From Gallionellaceae bacterium (lineage in GTDB: Bacteria > Pseudomonadota > Gammaproteobacteria > Burkholderiales > Thiobacillaceae), in NCBI GenBank assembly GCA_028695325.1, contig JAQVJE010000007.1, positions 1 to 39,164 of the forward strand: a stretch of DNA of 39,164 nt. Direction: 5' to 3'. Numbering within the stretch: position 1 is the first letter of the stretch; every line of letters starts with the position of its first letter. The notes beneath the pieces were generated by a model. That model made no database searches. It had not been told where the DNA came from and was given only the letters and a program-made list of their open reading frames with translations. Shown here one piece after another: positions 8,629-19,600 of this stretch. The translations under genes and the position numbers were made by a program.

Positions 8629-10031
8629 AGATCATCATCCTCGGGGCTGGCCAGGTTGGTTCCAACCTGGCCGCCAGCCTGGTCTCCGAGGCCAACGACA
8701 TCACCATGGTGGACGTCGACGCCGCCAAGCTGGTCGCGCTGCAGGAACGCTATGACCTGCGCACCGTGTGTGGCCAGGCTTCGCACCCTTCGGTGCTGCG
8801 CCAGGCTGGCGCCGAGGACGCCGACATGCTGGTGGCGGTGACCCAGAACGACGAGACCAACATGGTGGCCTGCAAGCTGGCCGCCACCCTGTTCAACATC
8901 CCCACCAAGATCGCCCGCATTCGCGCCCAGGATTACATGCGCCACGTCGAGCTGTTCTCGGCCGACAACATGGCGGTCGACTACGTGATCAGCCCGGAGC
9001 GCGAGGTCACCGACTACATCAAGCGCCTGATCGACTACCCGGAAGCGCTGCAGGTGGTCGACTTCGCCGAGGGCCGCGTCCGCCTGGTGGCGGTGCGCGC
9101 GCAGGGCGGCTTCCTGGTTGGCCACGAGTTGAAGGAGATGCGCGACCACCTGCGCCTGCACCTGCGCGAGCCCAGGGACGAGCACCTGCACGCCCTGGAC
9201 GCCCGCGTGGCGGCCATCTTCCGGCGCGACCGCGCGGTGGTGCCGGAGGGCAGCACCATCGTGGAGGATGGCGACGAGGTGTTCTTCATCGCCGCCACCG
9301 CGCACATCCGGGCGGTGATGAAGGAGATGAGGCGGGTCGACCGCACCGTGCGCCGGGTGATGATCGCCGGCGGCGGCAACATCGGCAGCCGCCTGGCCGC
9401 CATCCTGGAGAATGACTACGCGGTCAAGCTGATCGACCACAACAAGAAGCACGCCCAGTTCCTCGCCGAACAGCTGAAGAGCACCCTGGTGCTGGTCGGC
9501 GACGCCACCGACGAGGAGCTCCTGCAGCAGGAGAACATCGAGGACATGGACGTGTTCTGCGCCCTCACCAACGACGACGAGGACAACATCATGTCCGCCC
9601 TGCTCGCCAAGCGCATGGGCGCCGGCAAGGTGGTGGCCCTGATCAACCGGGGCAGCTACGTCGATCTTCTGCAGGGCGGCGAGATCGACGTCGCCCTGTC
9701 GCCGGCGCATGCCACCATCGGCCCCCTGCTCACCCACATCCGGCACGGCGACATGGCGGTGGTGCACAGCCTGCGCCGGGGCGCCGCCGAGGCCATGGAG
9801 GTGGTGGTGCACGGCGACGCCCGGACCTCCAGGCTGATCGGCCGCCGCATCGAGGAGATCGACCTGCCCGAGGGGGTGGCCATCGGCGCCATCGCACGCG
9901 GCGAGAAGGTCATCATCGCCCACCACGACACCCTGATCGAGCCGGAGGACCACCTCATCATCTTCGTGCCCAGCAAGCGCATGGTGCCCAAGGTGGAGAA
10001 GCTGCTCCAGGTCGGCTTCGGCTTCTTCTGA
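8625..10031 (+). CDS. trkA: Trk potassium uptake system, NAD-binding peripheral subunit
   Basis: Cytoplasmic RCK-type gating subunit of the Trk K+ uptake system. The 468 residues form two tandem RCK units, each with a nucleotide-binding half and a C-terminal half. The first dinucleotide motif is KIIILGAGQVGSNLA at the N-terminus; the second is RVMIAGGGNIGSRLA near residue 245. The start is GTG at 8625, overlapping the ntrX stop by 4 nt; it places VKIIILGAGQVG at the N-terminus as in other TrkA proteins, so longer upstream extensions are rejected. trkH follows after one base, so both subunits are made together. Confidence 0.96.
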   Translation: MKIIILGAGQVGSNLAASLVSEANDITMVDVDAAKLVALQERYDLRTVCGQASHPSVLRQAGAEDADMLVAVTQNDETNMVACKLAATLFNIPTKIARIRAQDYMRHVELFSADNMAVDYVISPEREVTDYIKRLIDYPEALQVVDFAEGRVRLVAVRAQGGFLVGHELKEMRDHLRLHLREPRDEHLHALDARVAAIFRRDRAVVPEGSTIVEDGDEVFFIAATAHIRAVMKEMRRVDRTVRRVMIAGGGNIGSRLAAILENDYAVKLIDHNKKHAQFLAEQLKSTLVLVGDATDEELLQQENIEDMDVFCALTNDDEDNIMSALLAKRMGAGKVVALINRGSYVDLLQGGEIDVALSPAHATIGPLLTHIRHGDMAVVHSLRRGAAEAMEVVVHGDARTSRLIGRRIEEIDLPEGVAIGAIARGEKVIIAHHDTLIEPEDHLIIFVPSKRMVPKVEKLLQVGFGFF

Positions 10032-10032
10032 G

Positions 10033-11508
10033 ATGGCCCTGCAAGCCGCGCACCGCCGCGTCCTGCCCATCCTGCACCTGCTCGGGCTGGTCATCGCCAT
10101 GTTTGGCCTGTCCATGCTGTTGCCCCTGCTGGTCTCGCTCTACATCGGCGACGACGCCCAGCTGGCCTTCGACAAGGTATTCCTGCTGACCCTGTGCAGC
10201 GGACTGGCGCTCTGGCTGATCGGTCGCATGCACCGGCGCGAGTTGAAGGCGCGCGACGGCTTCCTGCTGGTGGTGATGATCTGGCTCGTGCTGCCGCTGT
10301 TCGGCGCCCAGCCGCTCATGTTCCAGATGCCGGAGCTGTCCTTCACCGACGCTTATTTCGAGGCCATGTCCGGGCTGACCGCCACCGGTGCCACGGTGCT
10401 TTCCGGCCTCGACGGCCTGCCGCCGTCGATCAACCTGTGGCGCACCCAGATGCACTACATCGGCGGCATGGGGGTCATCGTCCTGGTGGTGGCGGTGCTG
10501 CCCATGCTGGGCGTCGGCGGCCGCCAGATGTTCAAGGCGGAGACGCCGACGCCGATGAAGGACACCAAGCTGACCCCGCGCATGGCCGAGACCGCCAAGG
10601 GGCTGTGGCTCGCCTACATGGTGCTGACGGTGGCCTGCGTGCTGTCCTTCTGGGGCGCCGGCATGGGTGGTCTCGATGCCCTCACCCATGCCTTCTCGGT
10701 GATGGGGTTGGGCGGCTTCTCCTCCCACGACGCCAGCCTTGGCCATTTCGATTCGCCCGCCATCGAGGCCGTCGCTGCTATCTTCGCCCTCGCCGCCGGG
10801 ATCAACTTCGCCACCCACTTCATGGCCATGCGCGGCCTTTCCCTGAAGCCTTACAGCTACGACGCCGAGATACGCTGGTTCCTGTCTGTGGTGTTGCTGT
10901 CCAGCCTTGGACTGGCCCTTTTCCTGTGGCTGCGCGACGTCTACATCGACTTCCCGAGCGCGTTGCGCTATGCCGCCTTCAACACCATCTCGGTCGCCAC
11001 CACCCTGGGCTTCTCCACCGACGACTACGCCACCTGGCCGCTGTTCGCCGGCATGTGGATGCTGTTCCTGGCCACCTTCTCGACCAGCGCGGGCTCCACC
11101 GGCGGCGGCATCAAGATGATGCGCGCCATCCTGCTCTACAAGCAGTTCTACCGCGAGCTGGTCAAGCTGCTGCATCCCAGCGCCGAGGTGCCGACCAAGC
11201 TGGGCGGCGCCGTGGTGCCGAACAAGATCATCTACGCGGTGCTGGCCTTCCTGTTCATCTATGTCGCCTCCACCGTGGTGCTGAGCTTCGTGCTGATCGC
11301 CTCCGGCCTCGACGTATTCACTTCCTTCTCGGCCATCGTCGCCACCCTCAACAACACCGGTCCCGGCCTCGGCCAGGTCGGCCCGAGCGCCACCTACGCC
11401 GTGCTGAGTGACTTCCAGACCTGGGTGTGCTCGTTCTCCATGCTGCTCGGCCGCCTGGAGTTGTTCACCCTGCTGGTGGTGCTGACCCCGGCGTTCTGGA
11501 AGAAATGA
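10033..11508 (+). CDS. trkH: Trk potassium uptake system, membrane subunit
   Basis: Inner-membrane K+-translocating subunit that assembles with TrkA. The 491 residues are highly hydrophobic with the repeated membrane-pore-membrane layout of the Trk/Ktr/HKT family. Filter and pore stretches include FEAMSGLTATGATVLSG, MHYIGGMGVIVL, VMGLGGFSSHDASLG, TTLGFSTDDYATWP and LNNTGPGLGQVGP, each with the conserved selectivity glycine. The length is normal. The ATG lies one base after the trkA stop, and the stop overlaps the next gene as ATGA. Confidence 0.95.
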   Translation: MALQAAHRRVLPILHLLGLVIAMFGLSMLLPLLVSLYIGDDAQLAFDKVFLLTLCSGLALWLIGRMHRRELKARDGFLLVVMIWLVLPLFGAQPLMFQMPELSFTDAYFEAMSGLTATGATVLSGLDGLPPSINLWRTQMHYIGGMGVIVLVVAVLPMLGVGGRQMFKAETPTPMKDTKLTPRMAETAKGLWLAYMVLTVACVLSFWGAGMGGLDALTHAFSVMGLGGFSSHDASLGHFDSPAIEAVAAIFALAAGINFATHFMAMRGLSLKPYSYDAEIRWFLSVVLLSSLGLALFLWLRDVYIDFPSALRYAAFNTISVATTLGFSTDDYATWPLFAGMWMLFLATFSTSAGSTGGGIKMMRAILLYKQFYRELVKLLHPSAEVPTKLGGAVVPNKIIYAVLAFLFIYVASTVVLSFVLIASGLDVFTSFSAIVATLNNTGPGLGQVGPSATYAVLSDFQTWVCSFSMLLGRLELFTLLVVLTPAFWKK

Positions 11509-11831
11509 CCACCCTGGACAACTTCGAGCGCATGCTGGCGCAGGGCCGCGACGGCGCCCTGCTGCGCTACTCGCTCGGCAACGAATACCTGAAGGCGGAC
11601 CGGCCCTGCGATGCCATCGTCCATCTGCGCGAGGCGGTGCGCCTGGAGCCGGGGCATTCCGCCTCATGGAAGCTGCTCGGCAGGGCGCTGGCCGAGACCG
11701 GCGCGCTCGACGACGCCCTGGCCGCCTACCGTCAGGGCATCGCCGTGGCCGAGGGCAAGGGCGACATCCAGGCCGCCAGGGAGATGACCGTGTTCATGCG
11801 CCGGATCGCCAAGCAGCAGGCCGGCGGGTGA
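11505..11831 (+). CDS. Small tetratricopeptide-repeat protein
   Basis: A 108-residue soluble protein with about two TPR units, for example LLRYSLGNEYLKADRPCDAIVHLREAVRLEPGHSASW followed by KLLGRALAETGALDDALAAYRQGIAVAEGKGD. TPR units normally mediate protein-protein contacts, and no enzymatic motif is present. The ATG overlaps the trkH stop (ATGA), so it is the last gene of the def-to-trkH train. A link to potassium transport is possible but rests on position only. Confidence 0.85.
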   Translation: MTTLDNFERMLAQGRDGALLRYSLGNEYLKADRPCDAIVHLREAVRLEPGHSASWKLLGRALAETGALDDALAAYRQGIAVAEGKGDIQAAREMTVFMRRIAKQQAGG

Positions 11832-11888
11832 CGCCGGCCGCCCCATGGGCTAAGATCAGCCATCCCTGATATACGAAGGAGTCTCCCT

Positions 11889-12155
11889 ATGGCACGCATG
11901 GTGCAATGCGTAAAGCTCGGCCGCGAGGCCGAGGGCATGGATTTCCCGCCCTACCCCGGCGACCTCGGCAAGCGCATCTTCGAGGGCGTCTCCAAGGAGG
12001 CATGGCAGGGCTGGATCCGCCTGCAGACCATGATCATCAACGAGAACCGCCTCAACCTGGCCGATGCGCAGCACCGCAAGTACCTGATGGAACAGTGCGA
12101 GAAATACTTCTTCGGCGAGGGCGTCGGTGCCCCCGAGGGCTTCAAGCCGCACTAA
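11889..12155 (+). CDS. yggX: YggX family Fe(2+)-trafficking / oxidative damage protection protein
   Basis: An 88-residue cytoplasmic protein matching the full length of Ygg[58 protein letters not shown] and [14 protein letters not shown]. The family protects Fe-S clusters and limits iron-driven oxidative damage; the N-terminal Cys7 is the conserved one. A good ribosome site (GAAGGAG at 11874-11880) precedes the ATG. A 57-bp gap separates it from the TPR gene and only 3 nt separate it from ubiE, so it probably starts its own short unit with ubiE. Confidence 0.95.
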   Translation: MARMVQCVKLGREAEGMDFPPYPGDLGKRIFEGVSKEAWQGWIRLQTMIINENRLNLADAQHRKYLMEQCEKYFFGEGVGAPEGFKPH

Positions 12156-12158
12156 GCG

Positions 12159-12896
12159 ATGACTGACAAACAGACCCACTTCGGCTTCAAGACCGTCGCC
12201 GAGGCCGAGAAGGCCGCCAAGGTGGCGGAGGTGTTCCACTCCGTGGCCGATCGCTACGACGTCATGAACGACCTCATGTCGGCCGGCCTGCACCGGGTCT
12301 GGAAACGTTTCCTGCAGCTCAAGGCCAACGTGCGGCCGGGCATGCGCTGCCTCGACATCGCCGGCGGCACCGGCGACATCTCGCGCCTGCTCGCCAGCGA
12401 CGCCGGCCCGACCGGTGAGGTCTGGCTGACCGATATCAACGGCTCCATGCTCGGGGTCGGCCGCGACCGCCTGATCGACGAGGGCATGATGCTGCCGGTG
12501 GCCCAGTGCGATGCCGAGCGGCTGCCCTTCCCGGATGGATACTTCGACCTCGTCACGGTGGCCTTCGGCCTGCGCAACATGACCCACAAGGAGGTCGCCC
12601 TGGCCGAGATGCGGCGTGTGCTGAAGCCTGGCGGGCGCCTGATGGTGCTGGAATTCTCCAAGGTCTGGAAGCCGCTGGCGCCGCTCTACGACCTCTATTC
12701 CTTCCAGGTCCTGCCGCGCCTGGGCGAGGTCGTGGCCAAGGACTCGGAGAGCTACAAGTATCTGGCCGAGTCGATCCGTATGCACCCGGACCAGGACACC
12801 CTCAAGGCGATGATGGAGGAGGTCGGCTTCAAGCGGGTCGACTACCACAACCTGACGGTCGGCGTGGTCGCCCTGCACATCGGCTACAAGCCCTGA
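12159..12896 (+). CDS. ubiE: Ubiquinone/menaquinone biosynthesis C-methyltransferase UbiE
   Basis: SAM-dependent C-methyltransferase in ubiquinone (and, where present, menaquinone) synthesis. The 245 residues show [24 protein letters not shown] motif [16 protein letters not shown], post-motif [19 protein letters not shown], and the family signature [18 protein letters not shown]. The length is standard. It starts 3 nt after yggX and ends 18 nt before the convergent greB stop, with a perfect 7-bp hairpin between them. Confidence 0.97.
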   Translation: MTDKQTHFGFKTVAEAEKAAKVAEVFHSVADRYDVMNDLMSAGLHRVWKRFLQLKANVRPGMRCLDIAGGTGDISRLLASDAGPTGEVWLTDINGSMLGVGRDRLIDEGMMLPVAQCDAERLPFPDGYFDLVTVAFGLRNMTHKEVALAEMRRVLKPGGRLMVLEFSKVWKPLAPLYDLYSFQVLPRLGEVVAKDSESYKYLAESIRMHPDQDTLKAMMEEVGFKRVDYHNLTVGVVALHIGYKP

Positions 12897-12913
12897 GGCC
12901 GGCGCCGCCGGCC
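12897..12913. terminator. Hairpin between convergent ubiE and greB
   Basis: A perfect inverted repeat (GGCCGGC, loop GCC, GCCGGCC) exactly fills the gap between the two stop codons. There is no T-run on either side, so it is at best a weak bidirectional terminator or an mRNA 3'-end stabiliser. Confidence 0.45.
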
Positions 12914-12914
12914 G

Positions 12915-13472
12915 TCAGTCGAGCGCGACGTAGGCGACGTCGATGATCTCCAGCTCACGCAGGCCGCCCGGGGCCTGCAGGCGTACCGTCTCGCCGACCT
13001 CGGCCTTCAGCAGCGCGCGCGCCAGCGGCGAGATCCAGGAGATGCGGCCGCGCGCCGGGTCGGCCTCATCGATGCCGACGATGCTGTACACCAGTTCGCC
13101 GCCGTCCGCCTCGGCCACCGTCACGGTGGCGCCGAAGTAGACCCGGTCTGTCGCCTCGCGTGCCGCCGGGTCGACCACCACAGCGCTCTCCAGGCGTTTG
13201 CTCAGGAAGCGTATGCGGCGGTCGATTTCGCGCAGGCGTTTCTTGCCGTAGATGTAGTCGCCGTTTTCCGAACGGTCTCCGTTGCTCGCCGCCCAGGCGA
13301 CCACGTTGACCACCTCGGGCCGCTCCACCCGCACCAGGTGGTTGAGCTCTGCCAGCATGCGGGCGTGCCCGCCCGGGGTCATGTAGTTGCCGGCATCGGG
13401 CGGCAGAGTGGAGGGCTCGTCGAGTTCCTCGTCGGGCTCCTCGGCATCGTTGGCGACGAAGGCCTTGCTCAT
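12915..13472 (-). CDS. greB: Transcription elongation factor GreB
   Basis: Binds the RNA polymerase secondary channel and stimulates cleavage of backtracked RNA. The 185 residues have the N-terminal coiled coil with the acidic-tip motif GDRSENGDYIYGKKRLREIDRRIRFL, which is GreB-like rather than GreA-like, and the C-terminal FKBP-like domain (VYFGATVTVAEADGGE ... GRISWISPLARALLKAEVGETV). An acidic N-terminal extension of ~30 residues (NDAEEPDEELDEPSTLPPD) precedes the conserved NYMTPGGHARM; it is longer than in E. coli GreB. The start overlaps the mlaA stop as ATGA, so the two are translated together. Confidence 0.93.
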   Translation of the reverse strand: MSKAFVANDAEEPDEELDEPSTLPPDAGNYMTPGGHARMLAELNHLVRVERPEVVNVVAWAASNGDRSENGDYIYGKKRLREIDRRIRFLSKRLESAVVVDPAAREATDRVYFGATVTVAEADGGELVYSIVGIDEADPARGRISWISPLARALLKAEVGETVRLQAPGGLRELEIIDVAYVALD

Positions 13473-14167
13473 TCGTCCGGCTGCGGCCGGCCGTCTTCTA
13501 TCAGGGCCTCGCGGCGTGCCAGGTAGAAGTCGCGGGTGAACTCGTAATCGTCCAGCGCCGCCTCGCGGATCGCCTCCCTGGCCTCCAGTAGATCGGCGCG
13601 CCGGCTGACGGTGCGCACGCCCAGGGTCCAGTTACGGGTGGGGATGTCCTCGATCTGGTAGACCAGGTCGGTGGTGTAGCTGTCGACCGCCAGGCCGACG
13701 CCGTCGCGGAAGCTGCTCGGGCCGAAGAACGGCAGCACCACATAAGGGCCGCTGCCGACGCCCCAGTGGCCCAGGGTCTGGCCGAAGTCCTCATTGTGCT
13801 TCTTGAGGCCCATCGGGGTGGCGATGTCGATCAGACCGAAGAGGCCGAAGCTGCTATTGAACACTACGCGCAGGAAGTCCCTGCTGGCCTGCTCCAGCTT
13901 GCATTGCAGCAGGCTGTTGGCGAATACCGTGACGTCTTCGAGGTTGGAGTAGACGTTGCGCACGCCGCTTTGCAGCAGGCTGGGAGTGATGGCCTGGTAG
14001 CCTTGCGCCAGGGGCTTCATGGCGACGCGGTCAATGGTCTCGTTGAAGGAATGCATGCCGCGGTTGAACGGCTCGATGGGGTCGTGCGGGTCGCCGTTGC
14101 TGGCACAGCCGGCCAGGGTCAGGGCGGCGCTAAGGAGCAGGAGGGATTTGCCATTTGTGTTCATCAT
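13469..14167 (-). CDS. mlaA: MlaA/VacJ family phospholipid-binding lipoprotein
   Basis: Outer-membrane lipoprotein of the Mla system, which removes mislocalised phospholipids from the outer leaflet. The 232 residues begin with a lipoprotein signal (KSLLLLSAALTLAGCAS, lipobox LAGC). The MlaA core shows DPIEPFNRGMHSFNETIDR, GVRNVYSNLEDVTVFANSLLQ, RVVFNSSFGLFGLIDIA, NEDFGQTLGHWGVGSGPYVVLPFFGPS and DSYTTDLVYQIED. Two consecutive ATGs (14165-67, 14162-64) can start it. The other mla genes are not in this window. It is the upstream gene of an mlaA-greB pair. Confidence 0.94.
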   Translation of the reverse strand: MMNTNGKSLLLLSAALTLAGCASNGDPHDPIEPFNRGMHSFNETIDRVAMKPLAQGYQAITPSLLQSGVRNVYSNLEDVTVFANSLLQCKLEQASRDFLRVVFNSSFGLFGLIDIATPMGLKKHNEDFGQTLGHWGVGSGPYVVLPFFGPSSFRDGVGLAVDSYTTDLVYQIEDIPTRNWTLGVRTVSRRADLLEAREAIREAALDDYEFTRDFYLARREALIEDGRPQPDE

Positions 14168-14254
14168 TGTGGTCGGGCACGGACGGTCATGGTTGGATTC
14201 TAGCAGTCTATCCGAAGCCATATCCTGGCGGCCGCGCCGGCATGAAAAATATGC

Positions 14255-14283
14255 TTTACAGCCCGCCGTGCTGTGGTTAGAAT
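14255..14283 (+). promoter_or_regulatory. Sigma-70-type promoter of the tRNA pair
   Basis: The -35 TTTACA (14255-14260) and -10 TAGAAT (14278-14283) are separated by exactly 17 bp; each has one mismatch to consensus. A G/C-rich discriminator (GCGCGCC) follows directly, as is usual for stable-RNA promoters under stringent control. Transcription would start just before tRNA-Ala at 14297. Confidence 0.8.
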
Positions 14284-14296
14284 GCGCGCCTCTTTT

Positions 14297-14372
<76 letters not shown>

Positions 14373-14415
14373 AAGACAAAAAGGGATACGCGCAAGCGGG
14401 TCCCGACTAGGTCAA

Positions 14416-14491
14416 GTCCCTATCGTCTAGAGGCCTAGGACATCGCCCTTTCACGGCGGTAACCGGGGTTCGAATCCCCGTGGGGACGCCA
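14416..14491 (+). tRNA. tRNA-Glu (anticodon TTC)
   Basis: A 76-nt cloverleaf with acceptor GTCCCTA and matching 3' strand GGGGAC, anticodon loop CTTTCAC (anticodon TTC), T arm CCGGGGTTCGAATCCCCG, and encoded CCA. It follows tRNA-Ala by 43 nt and precedes the terminator. Confidence 0.97.
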
Positions 14492-14509
14492 GCACAAAAC
14501 TGGCCATCG

Positions 14510-14536
14510 AAGGGCCCGCAGCGATGCGGGCCCTTT

Positions 14537-14540
<4 letters not shown>
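14510..14540 (+). terminator. Rho-independent terminator after tRNA-Glu
   Basis: An 11-bp perfect stem (AAGGGCCCGCA, loop GCGA, TGCGGGCCCTT) runs into a T-tract (TTTTTAT). The T-run overlaps the stop codon of the convergent GGDEF-EAL gene. On the minus strand no T-run follows the stem, so it serves mainly the tRNA transcript. Confidence 0.92.
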
Positions 14541-16608
<2,068 letters not shown>

Positions 16609-16612
<4 letters not shown>

Positions 16613-19600
16613 GGGAGGGCGCCCGCGTCGAGGCGGGCGGCGATCAGTGCCAGGGTGGCGAGGGCGCCGTCGTGGTCGAACTCGTCGACCTGGTGCGCCA
16701 GGCGCGCGAAGGCGGGATCGGCGGCTTGGCCGTGGCCGAGGCTGGCCAGTTCGGTGGCGAGCTCGTCCGGCAGCAGTTCGCGTTCCTCCAGGTAGGGGCG
16801 CAGGGCGGCGAGCAGGCGGGCGCTCGCCACCGGGTCGGCCTGCGCGGCGGGGGTGGCCGGGTCGGCCTGGTTCACGATGGTTTCGCAGGTGGCGGCGAGG
16901 GCGGTGGCGAACTCGCCGTTGTCGCCCTCGCCGTTTGCGATGCGCGCCTCCAGGGCCTGCGCCGCTTCGGCCAGGCGACGGACGCCCAGGTTGGCGGCGC
17001 TGCCCTTCAGGGTGTGCAGGCGGTGCAGCGCCTCGGCACGCCGGCCGTCGGCCAGGCAGGCGTCGAAATCGTCCGGCCAGGCTGCCAGCTCCGCGGCGAA
17101 GCCGCGCAACAGGCGCATCAGCAGGGCGCGGTCGCCGTCCAGGCGCTTGATGGCGGCGGCCAGATCGAAGCCGGGCCAGTCGGGGGCATCGAGCATGGCA
17201 GGTGGTGGCGCCGCGACGCGGGTTGCATTCAGGTACCTGGCCAATACCCGGGACAGCTCGTCGGGGTCGATCGGCTTGGGCACGAAATCGTTCATCCCCG
17301 CTGCTGCGCAGCGGGCGCGGTCCTCGTCGAGCACGGCGGCTGTCATGGCGATGATCGGCACCTCACCACCGTCGGCGAGGGCGCGGATGCGCCGGGTCGC
17401 CTCGAAGCCGTCCAGCACCGGCATGTGCAGGTCCATCAGGATGGCGTCGAAACGCTGTACGGACGCCGCCGCCAGGGCCGCCTCGCCGTCTTCCGCCAGG
17501 CTGACCTCGATCCCCAGACGCTTGAGGAACTCCGCCGCCACCAAGCGGTTGGTGAGGTTGTCCTCGGCCAGCAGCACGTGCGCGCCGGGGAAGCGGCAGG
17601 TGGCCGCCGGCTGCTCCGGCGCCGCCGCGCCGGGCCGGTCGAGCAGCAGGTCGAGGAGTGCCGACGGGGTCACCGGCTTGGCCAGCAGGCCGTCGAGGCG
17701 GACGCCGGCGGCTTCGGCGAGCAGCTTGGTACGGTCATAGGCGGTGACCATGATCACCTTCATAGCGTCGCCGTAGCGCGCGCCATCGGCATCGATGCGG
17801 CGTGCCACCGCCAGCCCGTCGAGGTCGGGCATCTGCCAGTCGAGCAGGACGGCGCTGAAGCCCCTTCCCTTGGCGTGGGCCGCGGCGAGGCACGCCAGGG
17901 CCTCCTCGCCGGAGGTGGCGGCGACCGCGTCGACATGCCAGGCGGCGAGCAGCCGGACCAGGATGGCGCGAGCGGTCTCCTGGTCGTCCACCACCAGCAC
18001 GCGCCGCCCGGCCAGGTGTTGCAGGTCGCTGGCCGGCGGCGCGGGGGCGCGGCCGACGAGGATGTCAAAGGTGAAGGTGGCGCCCTTGCCGGGGGCGCCG
18101 CTGGCGGCGATGCTGCCGCCCATCAGGCCGACCAGGCGCTCGCAGATGGCGAGGCCGAGGCCGGTGCCGCCATAGCGGCGGGTGATGCTGTCGTCGGCCT
18201 GGGTGAAGGGCTGGAACAGCAGGCCGAGCTGCTCCTTGCTGAGGCCGATGCCGGTGTCGCGCACGGCGAAGCGCAGGTGCAGCGACTCGGCGTCGCCGCT
18301 GGCGACGTCCACCTTGATGTGGATCTCACCCCGGTCGGTGAACTTGACCGCGTTGCCGACCAGGTTGTTGAGCACCTGGGTGAGGCGCAGCGGGTCGCCC
18401 AGCACCGTCGTCGGCAGCTCGGGGTCGATGTCGAGGAACAGCTCCAGGCCCTTCTCCTCGATGCGGGCGGAGAACAGGTCGGCCACCTCGCGCAGCACCT
18501 GCTCGACCGAGCAGGGTCGCTGGTCGACGCCGAGGCGGTCGGCCTCGATCTTGGAATAATCGAGGATGTCGTTGAGTATGCCGAGCAGTGCGCGGCCGGA
18601 GCCGAGCGCCTTCCTGAGCAGGTCGGCCTGGCGGGGCGGCAGCGGGCCGTCGAGGACCAGCTGGGTGAGACCCAGTATGGCGTTCATCGGCGTGCGTATC
18701 TCGTGGCTCATGTTGGCGAGGAAGGCCGACTTCGCCCGGCTGGCCGCCTCGGCGGCCTGGCGGGCGCGGTTGAGTTCCTCCTCGGCCAGCTTGCGTTCGG
18801 TGAGGTCGGTGGAGATGCCGCACAGCCCCCAGATGACGGTGCGTTCCGGGTCGGCGTAGATCGGCGTCTTGATTTCCCAATAGACCCGCCGGCTACCGTC
18901 CGGGTAGCTGACGTCGATCTCCTCGGCGGTCTGTTCGCCCGCCAGCACGCGGTCGTCCACCGCGTGCAGCTGCGTCACCGTCGCGGGCGGGAAGAAGCGG
19001 CCGTCCTCGCTGCCGGGCAGCTCCGCGGCGCTGCAGCCGAACAGCTCCAGGGTGGGCCGGTTGGCATAGACGTAGCGGTGGGCGCGGTCCTTCATGTAGA
19101 TGTAGGAGGAGACGTGGTCGAGCGCCTCGCGGAAGCGCTCGGCCTCGGTCAGCGCCTCGCGCAGGCGCGCCTCGGCCGCCCGCCGCTCGCTGATGTCGAT
19201 GAGCACGGCGACGAAGTTGCGGATGCGCCCGTCGCCGTCGCGGATCACGGCGATGGCGGCATCCACCCACACCTCGCGGCCGTCGCCGGTGCGGTAGCGC
19301 TTCTCGATGCGGTAGTGCTGGCGCCGGCCGGCGACCACGTCCTCGATCAGGGCGGCTTCCTGGCCGATGTCGTCGGGGTGGCCGAGGTCGGCGAGGTTCA
19401 TGTTGGCCAGCTGTTCCTCCGGGTAATCCAGGAGGGTGGTGAAGGCCTCGTTGCACTTGAGCAGGCGGCCGGCGGCGTCGGCGAAGGCGATGCCAGTGTT
19501 GGTGCGCTCGAAGATGCTGCGGAAGCGTTCCTCAGAAGCGCGCCGCGCCTCCTCGGCCAGGGTCTGCCGGGTGATGTCCTGCACGGTGCCGTCGCCGCTC

